Origin: Nitrospiraceae bacterium
Lineage (GTDB): Bacteria > Nitrospirota > Nitrospiria > Nitrospirales > Nitrospiraceae
Direction of reading: 5' to 3'
Length of the DNA stretch: 45,338 bases
Assembly: GCA_023248355.1 (NCBI GenBank)
Contig: JAHFES010000008.1
Span: 1-45,338, forward strand
Positions 34,147-42,781 of the stretch are shown here, one piece after another (position 1 is the first letter of the stretch; the number at the start of each line of letters is the position of its first letter). A program made the position numbers and the translations under genes. A model generated the notes under the pieces. That model was not told where the DNA came from. It made no database searches and worked only from the letters and a program-made list of their open reading frames with translations.

Positions 34147-34316
34147 ACAACGTCTGGATTTCCTGTTTCTTTCTAGCCTTCAAGAAAAATATAGCACGCA
34201 TCTTTCAATGTGCATGGTGAAGGCCAGTGGGAAGAGGGTAGAGAGACAAGAAGTGGAAAAAATTGTTCCGAAAAGTTCAAGATTGAACTGAAACGGACGT
34301 TGGAACGGTCACTTGC

Positions 34317-34790
34317 TCATAGAAAGTGTGGCAATCGTGCCACCAGTGCGGGTGCAGCGCCCCAGATGTGATCGACCACAGACTCGACATAGGCGCGCGC
34401 AGCTTCCATGTCGTGCTCCCAATTGGGAAGGGCTTCGTGCAAATCGAGAATCGGAACCTCCATCCCGAACGACACTTGGTTAAAGAGTGGGACCTTGCAA
34501 CCGAATCGCTGTTGAATCCATTCGCGATGGTCATGTCCCATGGCAATGATCAGATCGACTCTGTCGATCAGTTCTTGCGTCAGCTTCCGTTGGACGTGCT
34601 CAACAGGGTCGATGCCTTTTTGGACAAGTCGCGCGCGGATCACGGGATGGATTATTTGGGGCTTGGCTTCAATGCCGGCAGACTCGACTCGATATGGATG
34701 ACCCGTTCCGAACTGCGCATGCAGCGCATACTCCGCCACCATGCTCCGAAAAATATTTCCTGTGCAGACAAAGAGAATCGATTGTGTCAT
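34317..34790 (-). CDS. Low-molecular-weight protein tyrosine phosphatase-like protein
   Basis: The P-loop VCTGNIFRSMVAEY (Cys9 to Arg15) fits the Cx5R signature of LMW phosphatases and arsenate reductases. The usual Cys after the Ile is Phe here. The C-terminal region reads PILDLHEALPNWEHDMEAAR; a typical DP acid pair (VPDP) is not obvious, so the general acid is uncertain. At 157 residues its length is normal. A purine-rich AAAGGAGG lies upstream of ATG 34790 but some 14 bases away. It is divergent from ttcA. Phosphatase activity is likely; its target is unknown. Confidence 0.8.
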   Translation of the reverse strand: MTQSILFVCTGNIFRSMVAEYALHAQFGTGHPYRVESAGIEAKPQIIHPVIRARLVQKGIDPVEHVQRKLTQELIDRVDLIIAMGHDHREWIQQRFGCKVPLFNQVSFGMEVPILDLHEALPNWEHDMEAARAYVESVVDHIWGAAPALVARLPHFL

Positions 34791-34860
34791 AGGTTGCTCG
34801 TTCGCCTCCTTTAAAACCCGCCGTCGACAGGACGACGATTGAGCGGGTACAATCTCCCCC

Positions 34861-35733
34861 ATGCATGTCCCGACAACCCAGACAATTCCTCCTTCCAAGC
34901 TGGATGAGGAGACTGAAAAACTCCAAACCCGGCTGTGTCGACTTGTCGGGCAGGCCATTGCCGACTACCATCTCATTGAGGATGGAGACAAGGTCATGGT
35001 CTGCCTCTCCGGTGGCAAAGATAGTTATGGCTTACTCGATATCTTGCTCGTTCTGCAACGGCGGGCTCCCATTCGTTTCGACCTCGTCGCCGTGAACCTC
35101 GACCAAAAGCAGCCGGGCTTCCCAGCTCATGTCCTGCCCGAGTACCTTACAAGTCGAGGCATCCCCTTTCATATCGACGCACGCGACACCTACTCAATCG
35201 TGAAGCGACTCATCCCTGAGGGACAGACGACGTGTTCGCTCTGTTCACGTCTGCGACGTGGACACCTCTATCGCATTGCCACTGAATTGGGCGCCACAAA
35301 GATCGCTCTCGGACATCACCGTGATGATATCGTCGAAACATTGTTTCTGAACCTTTTCTACACAGGTAAGCTGAAGGCGATCCCGCCCAAGCTACGGTCT
35401 AAGGACGGACGCCATCTTGTGATCCGACCGCTGGCGTTTGTGAAGGAAGCGGACTTGGCCCGGTACGCAGACCTGCGGGCATTCCCCATCATTCCCTGTG
35501 ATCTCTGTGGGTCGCAGGAAGATCTGAAGCGGAAAAAAGTGAAGGCGTTTCTCCGCGAGTGGGAACAGGGGTCACCGGGATGCTCCGATAGTGTCGCGGC
35601 CGCTCTCGCAAACGTTGCCCCGTCGCTGTTAATGGACTCCCGACTCTTTGACTTCAGCTCGCTTGACAAGACAAGAGAATGCTCGCTTGACGGAGACGGT
35701 TGGCTCGATCAAGAGCCGGCTAGTGCACACTGA
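34861..35733 (+). CDS. ttcA: tRNA 2-thiocytidine(32) synthetase TtcA
   Basis: TtcA thiolates cytidine 32 of some tRNAs using ATP and a [4Fe-4S] cluster. The PP-loop is [13 protein letters not shown] (SGGKDS at 50-55); the cluster cysteines are in [12 protein letters not shown] (Cys125, Cys128) and IPCDLCGSQ (Cys213, Cys216). [17 protein letters not shown] is also typical. The 290-residue length is normal. It is divergent from the phosphatase-like gene. The ribosome site before ATG 34861 is poor. Confidence 0.93.
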   Translation: MHVPTTQTIPPSKLDEETEKLQTRLCRLVGQAIADYHLIEDGDKVMVCLSGGKDSYGLLDILLVLQRRAPIRFDLVAVNLDQKQPGFPAHVLPEYLTSRGIPFHIDARDTYSIVKRLIPEGQTTCSLCSRLRRGHLYRIATELGATKIALGHHRDDIVETLFLNLFYTGKLKAIPPKLRSKDGRHLVIRPLAFVKEADLARYADLRAFPIIPCDLCGSQEDLKRKKVKAFLREWEQGSPGCSDSVAAALANVAPSLLMDSRLFDFSSLDKTRECSLDGDGWLDQEPASAH

Positions 35734-35804
35734 CTGCCGCAGCCCGTTTCCGAATGAACCGTGTGCTCGTCGCACACCCTGCCTGACAACCTCCCGTTGA
35801 AGAC

Positions 35805-36239
35805 ATGAGCGTAGGATCGACTCCAAACGAGACCAGTCATACCGAGCCTCCGCTCTGGTCGATTGGTCTCGCGGTAGTCGTCATCTTGATCGCTCCACTC
35901 ATTTTGTATTCTCTTGCCCCAACCGGGCCTCTTCGCGAAAGCGACACGGTCTTTTCAGACGGCCAACAGCGCGTGCAACTCATGAAGCCCGCTGCCGGAT
36001 CGGCACTTCAGCAACAGGACACCTGTCTTCTTGATCCAGGCAATCCGCTGATCATCATCCAGCGACCAATTGACCGATCAGACGGAACGATCCTGGCTCA
36101 GGTCCAAGGCAACCCGTCTATCGAATGGCCCTTCTGCCCTCCGCATGCCGAGGTGCTACTCAAAACCCATCAGATCTTTCAGAAGCCCGCGATCCTCAGC
36201 GGTGTTAGGGAGATGCTGACCAGGTTAACCGGTCGATAA
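35805..36239 (+). CDS. Hypothetical single-pass membrane protein
   Basis: One transmembrane helix (about residues 17-39, LWSIGLAVVVILIAPLILYS) follows a short polar N-terminus; the remaining 100 residues should be outside the membrane and include two cysteines (CLLDPG, FCPPH). I do not recognise a family. It lies between ttcA and the convergent msrA. The reading frame is the only long one here. No strong ribosome site is seen. Confidence 0.55.
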   Translation: MSVGSTPNETSHTEPPLWSIGLAVVVILIAPLILYSLAPTGPLRESDTVFSDGQQRVQLMKPAAGSALQQQDTCLLDPGNPLIIIQRPIDRSDGTILAQVQGNPSIEWPFCPPHAEVLLKTHQIFQKPAILSGVREMLTRLTGR

Positions 36240-36253
36240 CATGGAGCGTGCGG

Positions 36254-36817
36254 CTAGGCTTTGAGTCGGGCTGCAAACTGCTTCCGAAACTTCGCAACTT
36301 TAGGACCCACCACAAACTGGCAGTAGCCCTGCAGGGGATTTTGCACAAAATATTCTTGATGGTGGGCTTCCGCCTCGTACCACTCAATGGCTGACGCGAG
36401 CTGGGTGACGATCGGGTTAGGATATAGCTTCTCCTGATTGAATGTCTTGATCAGCGACTCGGCAATCTGCTGCTGCGCCGGTGTGTAATAAAAGATCGCC
36501 GAGCGATACTGCGTCCCCATATCGTTGCCTTGACGATTGAGGGTGGTCGGATCGTGGACGACAAAGAATATTTCGAGCAGCTCCTGGTAGGAGATGACGT
36601 GCGGATCAAAGGTAATCCGAACGGCTTCGGCATGACCGGTGTGACCGCCACACACCGCTTCGTATGTAGGATCTTCGACGGCCCCACCCATGTAGCCCGA
36701 CTCGACCGATACAACCCCTCGGATCTGATCATAGACAGCCTCGAGACACCAAAAGCAGCCACCAGCCAGGGTGGCTACTTCTTGTCCTGACTGTATCGGT
36801 CGTGACGCAGTTTCCAT
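36254..36817 (-). CDS. msrA: Peptide methionine sulfoxide reductase MsrA
   Basis: MsrA repairs the S-form of oxidised methionine in proteins. Its 187 residues contain the catalytic GGCFWCLEAVYDQIRGV (Cys21), GYMGGAVEDPTYEAVCGGHT, HAEAVRITFDP, FFVVHDPTTLNRQGNDMGTQYRSAIF and HQEYFVQNPLQGYCQFVV. All positions are typical. No MsrB domain is fused. It stands alone. Confidence 0.96.
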   Translation of the reverse strand: METASRPIQSGQEVATLAGGCFWCLEAVYDQIRGVVSVESGYMGGAVEDPTYEAVCGGHTGHAEAVRITFDPHVISYQELLEIFFVVHDPTTLNRQGNDMGTQYRSAIFYYTPAQQQIAESLIKTFNQEKLYPNPIVTQLASAIEWYEAEAHHQEYFVQNPLQGYCQFVVGPKVAKFRKQFAARLKA

Positions 36818-36880
36818 CGTGCCCTACTCTTCGAACAAGCCTCTGTATTCTTACGCCAGAATCACAGACTGAAGCTGGGG

Positions 36881-37042
36881 TTACCCTTCTTCTTCCTCTT
36901 CGATATCCTCAATCCCCTCATAACTCATTTCAGGAAATGAAGCTGCCGCTTTTTCACACGAGGTTTCGACCATCTCTTCGGCATCCTCTGCCGAATCGGC
37001 ACTCACCAAAAACTTCACCGTGATTGCATACCGTTGTTCCAC
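36881..37042 (-). CDS. Small acidic-tailed protein, 53 aa
   Basis: From GTG at 37042 the frame reads (M)EQRYAITVKFLVSADSAED and continues to an acidic end, EDIEEEEEG, stopping at 36881-36883. AAAGGAG lies six bases before the GTG, an excellent ribosome site. The order strand-then-helix (YAITVKFLVSA, DAEEMVETSCEKAA) reads like a small folded protein. The same frame stays open about 68 codons further upstream without ATG, GTG or TTG, so the true product could be longer or the remnant of something longer. The family is not recognised. It is downstream of the second PilZ gene. Confidence 0.6.
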   Translation of the reverse strand: MEQRYAITVKFLVSADSAEDAEEMVETSCEKAAASFPEMSYEGIEDIEEEEEG

Positions 37043-37312
37043 TCCAGACTCCTTTCCCTGTTGTGCATACTTTAAGGTTTGCTCGATACTGAGCCGCTCA
37101 CGTTTCTCGTATTTCCGTTGCCTGCCGAAAAGGCGAATGTTTCGCTCCCGGTGCCAAGTGAGGCCGTACTTTCTGACAGTGGCAGTCGCTGTGTCAACCG
37201 TGTTTTGTTGCGGGTGTTGGCGGAGAGAGAACCAGCGGGATACGAATCCTAAGCAAGCGACTCATTGGGGGCGCGGAAAGTTAGCTGGATGTTGAACCGA
37301 GCAAGCGGCGGG

Positions 37313-37708
37313 TCACTCATCTTGATCAAGATTCGCGAGGACGGTCTTGAGTTTCGTGAGCTCTTCAGGGCGTACGCCGGAAAACGCGAGCCCAAACGTA
37401 TTGCCCTCTACCCATCGCACCATGGCTTCATCGATTCGGATCGGCCAGTCTAGTCCAGGAACATGGAGCCGACATTCGAAGGTGTTTCCCTGCGCAACCT
37501 TCATATCGCTTTCGATCTTGCACCCGCCAATAGAGATGTCCAGTGTCCGACCTTGGCCCTCCTCGTTACGTCCAGAGAACGTACTGCGGAATTGTGTCGT
37601 GAAGCGAGGTTGAATGCGTCGCTCTTGCTCCTGAGCCTTACTTGGAGCCTGCTCCGCGGTCTCTGGTTTAAAGAGGGAGGTGAGTTTCTTCATACCCACA
37701 GAAGGCAT
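37313..37708 (-). CDS. PilZ domain protein
   Basis: The 131-residue product has the c-di-GMP-binding signature RRIQPR at 30-35 and DISIGGC at 57-63, and the strand LDWPIRIDEAMVRWVEGNTF common in PilZ barrels. No other domain is present, so it is probably an adaptor that responds to cyclic di-GMP. GGAG lies before ATG 37708; an in-frame ATG at 37693 is the alternative. It is about 110 bases downstream of pal on the same strand, separated by a hairpin. Confidence 0.82.
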   Translation of the reverse strand: MPSVGMKKLTSLFKPETAEQAPSKAQEQERRIQPRFTTQFRSTFSGRNEEGQGRTLDISIGGCKIESDMKVAQGNTFECRLHVPGLDWPIRIDEAMVRWVEGNTFGLAFSGVRPEELTKLKTVLANLDQDE

Positions 37709-37746
37709 CCGTCTCTCCAACATCCATGTAGAAGCGTTGAACTCAA

Positions 37747-37791
37747 TTGACAGACTCTCCCTGCACTTTTTCCCAGGGAGTAGTCTGTCAA
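37747..37791. terminator. Long stem-loop between pal and the PilZ gene
   Basis: A 17-base arm (37747-37763) pairs with 37774-37791, with one bulged base and a 10-base loop. It lies 31 bases after the pal stop. No T-run follows on the minus strand, so it may act as an RNA-stabilising or partial-termination hairpin. Confidence 0.5.
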
Positions 37792-37821
37792 ATCAGCATG
37801 AGACACGCATCATCATGACGA

Positions 37822-38493
37822 TTATTTTTTCTTCGTCTCAAGAAGCATGTGACCGCGGCGATTCTGTTGATAGCACGACTCTTCGTGATCAAAGCAGAAC
37901 GGACGCTCTTTGCCGAAAGACACAATCGCAACCTGCTTTGGGCTCACACCGGTCTCGATGAGATAGCTACGCGCGTTCCTCGCCCGTTTATCCCCCAGCA
38001 CCACATTATAGTCGCTAGTACCACGCTCATCACAGTGGCCCTCTATTTTCAAGATCGCCTCTGGATGGTCTTTGAGATGGCTGGCGTCACGGTTAAGCGA
38101 TTCCATTCCCGCGTTGGATACAGTCCATTGGTCATATCCGAAGAAGACATCCTGAAGACCAGCCTCAAGCGCAGCTTTTTCTTCCTTCGTCAATTCGGCC
38201 CGCCGCCGCGCACTCAGATCAGAGGGAGTCAGTGACGTCACAAAACCACTCTGCGCTTGCGCAAGACGTTCTTCTGATGGATTCTGCGAGAATCCGCTCA
38301 ACTCTCCGCTTGAACCTCCGCGCGAGATCCCCGGGAAGTTCGAACTGGCGCCACCGGATTTGGAGCCAGATGCAGCAGAACCGGGTTCGCTCTCTCCCCC
38401 GGATTGCAGCCATTTCATGCCACAACCCTGGCTGGCTAAAAGAATCATCCCCATTGACACAACAATTCCAGCTCTCACAACCGTTCTGCTCAT
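37822..38493 (-). CDS. pal: Peptidoglycan-associated lipoprotein Pal
   Basis: The signal sequence ends at the lipobox-like LLASQGC (Cys24). The mature protein has a disordered Gly/Ser-rich linker (to about residue 85). An OmpA-like domain follows, with FFGYDQWTVSNAGMESLNRD, KIEGHCDERGTSDYNVVLGD and RARNARSYLIETGV. These include the peptidoglycan-contacting Asp/Arg residues. Pal anchors the outer membrane to the wall with the Tol system. GGAGAGGAG precedes ATG 38493. No tol genes are in the window. The 223-residue length is a little above the usual. Confidence 0.95.
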   Translation of the reverse strand: MSRTVVRAGIVVSMGMILLASQGCGMKWLQSGGESEPGSAASGSKSGGASSNFPGISRGGSSGELSGFSQNPSEERLAQAQSGFVTSLTPSDLSARRRAELTKEEKAALEAGLQDVFFGYDQWTVSNAGMESLNRDASHLKDHPEAILKIEGHCDERGTSDYNVVLGDKRARNARSYLIETGVSPKQVAIVSFGKERPFCFDHEESCYQQNRRGHMLLETKKK

Positions 38494-38944
38494 GACTCCT
38501 CTCCTCTGTGTAACTTGCCGCACCGGTGGATATGCATCCCCCCCATGATCAGCGCTTTGCGCAGTCTAGACGGAGTGCTGTCTCTCTCAACCTTTCAGAA
38601 TAAATATAGCACCAGCCCTGAAAATGGCTTTGTAATAGCCAATTATCCACAGCTCAAGTCTACACGTACTTGAAATATCAATGAGTTATCTATGTTGCTG
38701 TCCATGATCTTCCAAAACCGATACCACCGGCAGGATCAGCATGAGGAGGAATGATGCCAGAATCCGAGGAGCGCTAGAGCAAGTTCAACTAGAAAGACTT
38801 CGACTATCTTGTTCGTGATAGAGATTGATCTGAAGATAAAAGGGGAGGGAAGAAGTTGTCGCCCCTTGCTGTGTAGAGAAACACTCACTTGGTAGAGAAC
38901 GATACAACGATACGAGGTGTACGAAGGATACAAACCTACAACAC
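38494..38944. other. 451-base interval without a supported gene
   Basis: The sequence upstream of pal is A/T-richer than its surroundings (for instance ATAAATATAGC at 38601-38611), as expected for a promoter region, but I cannot assign -35/-10 boxes with confidence. A minus-strand frame at 38736-38933 has no ribosome site and reads unlike a protein. A short AGGAGGAATGATG at 38743-38755 is followed by only a few codons. Confidence 0.4.
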
Positions 38945-39085
38945 TTAGCGGTTCGCCTTTCGGTCAGACCAACGCGCTGGTCTCAGAACCGCTCCTAAGC
39001 CGGCTACCGCACAAATGAACACCAGCATAGCAAGTGCTACCACCAGGAAAAATCCGGCTTTCATATCGTGCAATACAGGGACCAT
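38945..39085 (-). CDS. Small single-pass membrane protein, 46 aa
   Basis: ATG at 39085 follows AGGAGGG eight bases upstream, an excellent site. The product is MVPVLHDMKAGFFLVVALAM, then LVFICAVAGLGAVLRPARWSD and RKANR. This is one transmembrane helix (about residues 11-35) with a basic cytoplasmic tail. Its family is unknown. It lies 24 bases after the small zinc-ribbon gene on the same strand, so the two are probably one unit. Very small size lowers confidence, but the ribosome site and ordered hydrophobicity support it. Confidence 0.6.
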   Translation of the reverse strand: MVPVLHDMKAGFFLVVALAMLVFICAVAGLGAVLRPARWSDRKANR

Positions 39086-39109
39086 GGTACTTCCCTCCTC
39101 TTGCTCTCT

Positions 39110-39277
39110 TTACCCACTCTGCCACCCACACGCACAAGCCCATGGACTCATGGGATCTGTCTTCTGAAGAGCTCTCCCGCAACAGGGGCATTGGCGAGTC
39201 CAGGCACACCGAACAGCCCTTTTAACTTTACCAGGTTTAGACCCCGCCTGCATCCTCTCTCGGCTCAAGTCCCACAT
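39110..39277 (-). CDS. Small zinc-ribbon protein, 55 aa
   Basis: From ATG 39277 the product is basic at first (MWDLSRERMQAGSKPGK), then ends in CPCCGRALQKTDPMSPWACA and CGWQSG. The pairs CPCC and CACG are spaced like a small zinc ribbon. GAGGGGG lies upstream at a usable distance. The frame is open to 39463, but those upstream codons run into the tRNA-proximal region and look non-coding. It probably pairs with the small membrane protein downstream. Its role is unknown. Confidence 0.55.
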   Translation of the reverse strand: MWDLSRERMQAGSKPGKVKRAVRCAWTRQCPCCGRALQKTDPMSPWACACGWQSG

Positions 39278-39463
39278 AAGATAACCCCCTCTTTCCTCTA
39301 TCTGAGATAAATCTAGATCAAGATTGAGCAGAGATCTATGCAGCTTTGGTGGGGGATGAGGTCGGCAGTTCAAACCCATCAACTCGGAAATATTATTGAA
39401 CGAGTTGATATTCCATGTGTTTTGAGTAAGTGCGGTACAAGCAATACAAGAAGCAATAAACAA

Positions 39464-39540
<77 letters not shown>

Positions 39541-39619
39541 ACTTATGGTAGTTCAATCACTTTGGGAGAAGACTTGTCAAGGATACGACCGGCTTCACTT
39601 GAAAGAACATGTACCGGCT

Positions 39620-40120
39620 CTAAAACCGGGCCAGAATTTCATCGGCAATCTGCACGATTGACCGGCCATCGGTCGCAATCACATGGTTAGCCGCCGCCTG
39701 GTACTTAGGAATTCGCTCGATTAAGACATCCTGGATCTCTTCGACGAAAGACTTGGTCCCCGTCAACGAAGGACGTTGTGTGTCTCGACCAATGCGTTTG
39801 GCAATTGTGTCAACCGATGCTGTCAGCCAAAAAATGGTGCCGGTCTTCTTCAGCACATCGACATTCTGCGAACGGAGGATTGCCCCACCGCCAGTGTCAA
39901 TCACCAGTCCGTCTCGATCTGCGAACTCCTGACAGACCTGGGACTCAAGGTCACGAAAGTGGTCCCACCCGTGCTGGGCCACGATCTCAGAAATCGTATG
40001 CCCGGCCCGCTTCACAATCTCTGCATCAGTCGACACCACGGTTCGGCCAAGGCGCGCCGCCACGACCTTCCCCACGGTGCTCTTCCCTGTTCCTCGATAT
40101 CCGATGAGAACGACGTTCAT
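39620..40120 (-). CDS. aroK: Shikimate kinase
   Basis: AroK phosphorylates shikimate in the pathway to chorismate and aromatic amino acids. The 166-residue product has the Walker A loop LIGYRGTGKSTVGK, the shikimate-binding STDAEIVKRAGHTISEI and DHFRDLE, and VIDTGGGAILR. RDTQRPSL is the lid region. Length is normal. It overlaps aroE by ATGA and is transcribed toward the tRNA. Confidence 0.95.
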   Translation of the reverse strand: MNVVLIGYRGTGKSTVGKVVAARLGRTVVSTDAEIVKRAGHTISEIVAQHGWDHFRDLESQVCQEFADRDGLVIDTGGGAILRSQNVDVLKKTGTIFWLTASVDTIAKRIGRDTQRPSLTGTKSFVEEIQDVLIERIPKYQAAANHVIATDGRSIVQIADEILARF

Positions 40121-40971
40121 TGGAAGCGAGACTCTAGCACGGTGCGCATCACATCAACCGGAGCCGGCTGACCGGTCCAGAGCTCAAATTGGGCTACGGC
40201 CTGATTGAGGAACATTTCGAGACCTGGAATCGTCTTGCAACCGGCCAGCCTGGCATCTTTGAGCAACTTGGTTTCTCGTGGATTGTAGACAATGTCCATG
40301 ACGGCCAGACCAGGGTGGAGGAACGAGGCAGGAACACAAGTGGCGTCAATCTTGGGAGACATGCCAATGGGAGTGCAGTGGATCAGCACCTGCGCCCCAG
40401 GCAGTGTCTTGCCAAGCGCGGCTTCATCGAGATGGAGCTCATCAACGGCCAACGCAGTCCTGGATCGTACGTCCGCCGCCAAGGTTGACCGTTCTTTGTC
40501 GTCGACACCGAGCAAGCTCAGCTTGGCTGCCCCGGATTCAGCCGCCAACGCGAAGGTAATGGCCCGAGCCGCTCCACCAGAACCCAGAATGACGATGTGC
40601 CTCCCCTTGAGCTCCGCGCCCCCTTTTTGCAACGCACGCAAGGCACCGGTGGCGTCAGTATTGTACCCGGTCAGCTGGCCCTTACCTGCGACAATAGTAT
40701 TGATCGCGCCAATGTGCCGTGCCGTCGGTTCCACATGATCAAGAAACGGCATCGCTGACACTTTGTGCGGGATTGTCACACTGGCGCCGCGGAAGTTACC
40801 CAGCGCGCGAAGACCTTTGATCGCATCGCCAATCGCTTCGACCTTCCACGCAAGGTAGACACAATTCAGCCCAAGATTTTGGAACGCCGCGTTATGGATC
40901 GCCGGCGAGAGGGAATGCTCGACGGGATTACCGATGACTCCGCAAAACTGAGTATGCGCGTTGATTTCCAT
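40117..40971 (-). CDS. aroE: Shikimate dehydrogenase
   Basis: AroE reduces 3-dehydroshikimate with NADPH. The 284-residue product shows GVIGNPVEHSLSPAIHNAAF, VTIPHKVSAMPFLD with the catalytic Lys, INTIVAGKGQLTGYNTDATG with the Asp, and the NADPH loop ILGSGGAARAITFAL. The C-terminal GLEMFLNQAVAQFELW is also typical. ATG 40971 is chosen because the family starts there; an upstream ATG at 41028 adds a basic stretch that reads unlike protein. It overlaps aroK by four bases, and lies about 60 bases from the SDR gene. Confidence 0.95.
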   Translation of the reverse strand: MEINAHTQFCGVIGNPVEHSLSPAIHNAAFQNLGLNCVYLAWKVEAIGDAIKGLRALGNFRGASVTIPHKVSAMPFLDHVEPTARHIGAINTIVAGKGQLTGYNTDATGALRALQKGGAELKGRHIVILGSGGAARAITFALAAESGAAKLSLLGVDDKERSTLAADVRSRTALAVDELHLDEAALGKTLPGAQVLIHCTPIGMSPKIDATCVPASFLHPGLAVMDIVYNPRETKLLKDARLAGCKTIPGLEMFLNQAVAQFELWTGQPAPVDVMRTVLESRFQ

Positions 40972-41034
40972 GAGTACTAACGATCCATCAACCCTAACGC
41001 GACGGGCATGTGTGCGGTGAGGCCGCACGACGCT

Positions 41035-41790
41035 TCACCATGCCGTCATGCCCCCATCAATCGCGAACGTTCCTCCGGTTACCCAAGCAGCCTCGTCCGA
41101 TGCGAGGTACAGAACCATGTTTGCCACTTCCTCCGGCTTGCCCGGTCTACGGATCGGATAGTGGGATAGGATCGGATCAAGCTGATCCGGATTGGCCATG
41201 AGTGGCGCCGCCATCGGCGTCGCGATGAGGCCGGGATTGACGACGTTGCACCGGATGCCGTCCTTGGCATAGTCGATGGCAATAGCACGAGTCAGCGCAT
41301 CGAGCGCGCCTTTGGACGCTGCATACGCAGGCAGCGTGGGAATGCCAACCAGACTGGCGATCGATGAAATGTTCACAATCGATCCCCGGCCTCGCTTCAA
41401 CATTTCCGACACCGCGGCGCGTGTCATCCGAAACACGCCGGTCAGATTGACATCGAGGACCCGCGCCCACGTCTCATCATCCAGTTCATGAATCCGGCGA
41501 CCAAACTCACCGATTCCCGCATTGTTGACAAGGATGTCGAGTGCGCCGAATCGCCGGATGGCCTGATCCACGGCCGCTCGCGCATGCGCCTCATCCGTCA
41601 CGGAACCGGCCACAGCAATACATCGTCCGTTCTGCTGACCAATCTCTTCCACCACTCGGTCCAACTCATTCTTACGGCGACCGGTGATCACCATGGCCGC
41701 CCCTTCTCGGACAAACGCCTTCGCGATAGCTTCACCAATCCCCGCATTGCCGCCGGTTACCAGCGCCACTTTTCCAGCCAGCCGACTCAT
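41035..41790 (-). CDS. Short-chain dehydrogenase/reductase
   Basis: The 251-residue product is a classical SDR: nucleotide loop VTGGNAGIGEAIAKAF, ILVNNAGIGEFG, the catalytic Ser in VNISSIASLVG, and the YAASKGAL motif with Tyr and Lys. It ends TGGTFAIDGGMTAW. The residue run TGRRKNE after the second strand favours NADP(H). Substrates of this family cannot be read from sequence; FabG-like 3-oxoacyl reduction or glucose-type alcohols are both possible. It overlaps the tRNA methyltransferase gene by four bases. Confidence 0.9.
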   Translation of the reverse strand: MSRLAGKVALVTGGNAGIGEAIAKAFVREGAAMVITGRRKNELDRVVEEIGQQNGRCIAVAGSVTDEAHARAAVDQAIRRFGALDILVNNAGIGEFGRRIHELDDETWARVLDVNLTGVFRMTRAAVSEMLKRGRGSIVNISSIASLVGIPTLPAYAASKGALDALTRAIAIDYAKDGIRCNVVNPGLIATPMAAPLMANPDQLDPILSHYPIRRPGKPEEVANMVLYLASDEAAWVTGGTFAIDGGMTAW

Positions 41791-42674
41791 TGACTCTGCT
41801 CCCCTTCCACATCATCGGACGCATCATCTCCTGGTCCCCCATCAACACATCCCGACTCACCGGCAGTACTCAGAAGACCCGGCTCAACCTTTCTGGCAAC
41901 GGTAATAAATCCGGAGTGGGCCACCATCCGATGATCCGGCCGCACGCTCCGTCCTTGAACAGACCAGGTGCGCAGGAGTGTTTCAAAGGTCTCCACCATG
42001 CCGAAAACGGTGGCGCGCTCGAGTGCTTCAACTGTTTGAACGATCTGGGGCACCGTGGGGACAAAACTCAAATAGATCCCGCCGGATCGAAGGGCCTTCG
42101 CGGCGTGGGGAACAACTTGCCACGGTTCAGGAAGATCAAGGATGACGCGATCGAACGGCACCCCGTCCTCGAGCAACTCGATGCCCTCATAGGCATTCCT
42201 GCGCAACGACACCAAATTGGGCATGGACCCCATGTAGCGATCAATATTCGTGAGCGCCGTGCGCGCGAAGTCCTCTCGCATCTCATAGGTCACGACCAAG
42301 CCCCGTGGTCCCACGGCTCGCAACAGGGCCATCGTCAAGGCACCTGAGCCGGTCCCCGCTTCGAACACTCTCGCACCGGGGTACACGTCCGCCCACATCG
42401 GCATGAGTGCGAGATCTTTTGGATAGAGCACCTGTGCGCCCCGCGGCATCTTGAGGACATAGTCCCCAAAGGTCGGACGGAGCGCCAACATCTTCTTCCC
42501 ACCGGAGAGCGTGACCACCGTCCCATCCGGCCGTCCGATGATCACATCGTGTGCAATCTTTTGACCACTAAACTGGTAGATCTCGCCAGCCTTCAGCGTA
42601 AGGGCATACTGCCGCCCTTTTTTGTCGACGAGATGGATACGTTCGCCATTCGAGAGTTGCAACATGGCGCGCAT
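41787..42674 (-). CDS. trmI: tRNA (adenine-58-N1)-methyltransferase TrmI
   Basis: TrmI methylates A58 in the T loop of tRNAs. The product (295 residues) has an N-terminal beta domain (LVDKKGRQYALTLKAGE) and the TrmI-type catalytic domain. That domain shows VLYPKDLALMPMWADVYPGA, VFEAGTGSGALTMALLRAVG, VVTYEMREDFARTALTNID and VILDLPEPWQVVPHAAKALR. The C-terminal 30 residues are acidic and look unstructured. The start is either 42674 or the ATG at 42665; neither has a strong ribosome site. The frame to 42749 lacks support. It is divergent from nfeD. Confidence 0.9.
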   Translation of the reverse strand: MRAMLQLSNGERIHLVDKKGRQYALTLKAGEIYQFSGQKIAHDVIIGRPDGTVVTLSGGKKMLALRPTFGDYVLKMPRGAQVLYPKDLALMPMWADVYPGARVFEAGTGSGALTMALLRAVGPRGLVVTYEMREDFARTALTNIDRYMGSMPNLVSLRRNAYEGIELLEDGVPFDRVILDLPEPWQVVPHAAKALRSGGIYLSFVPTVPQIVQTVEALERATVFGMVETFETLLRTWSVQGRSVRPDHRMVAHSGFITVARKVEPGLLSTAGESGCVDGGPGDDASDDVEGEQSQ

Positions 42675-42781
42675 TCTAGGTGGTTCGTTCCGTCGTTTGC
42701 AACCAACGGCGGTTCCTTGACAGGGTAGTAAGTGGGTCGTAAGATTCACTCACTCTTCACACCGCTACACACATTCCGCGC

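Noticed and set aside
38736-38933. Minus-strand 65-residue frame upstream of pal
   Set aside because: No ribosome site, and the translation does not read like a protein.
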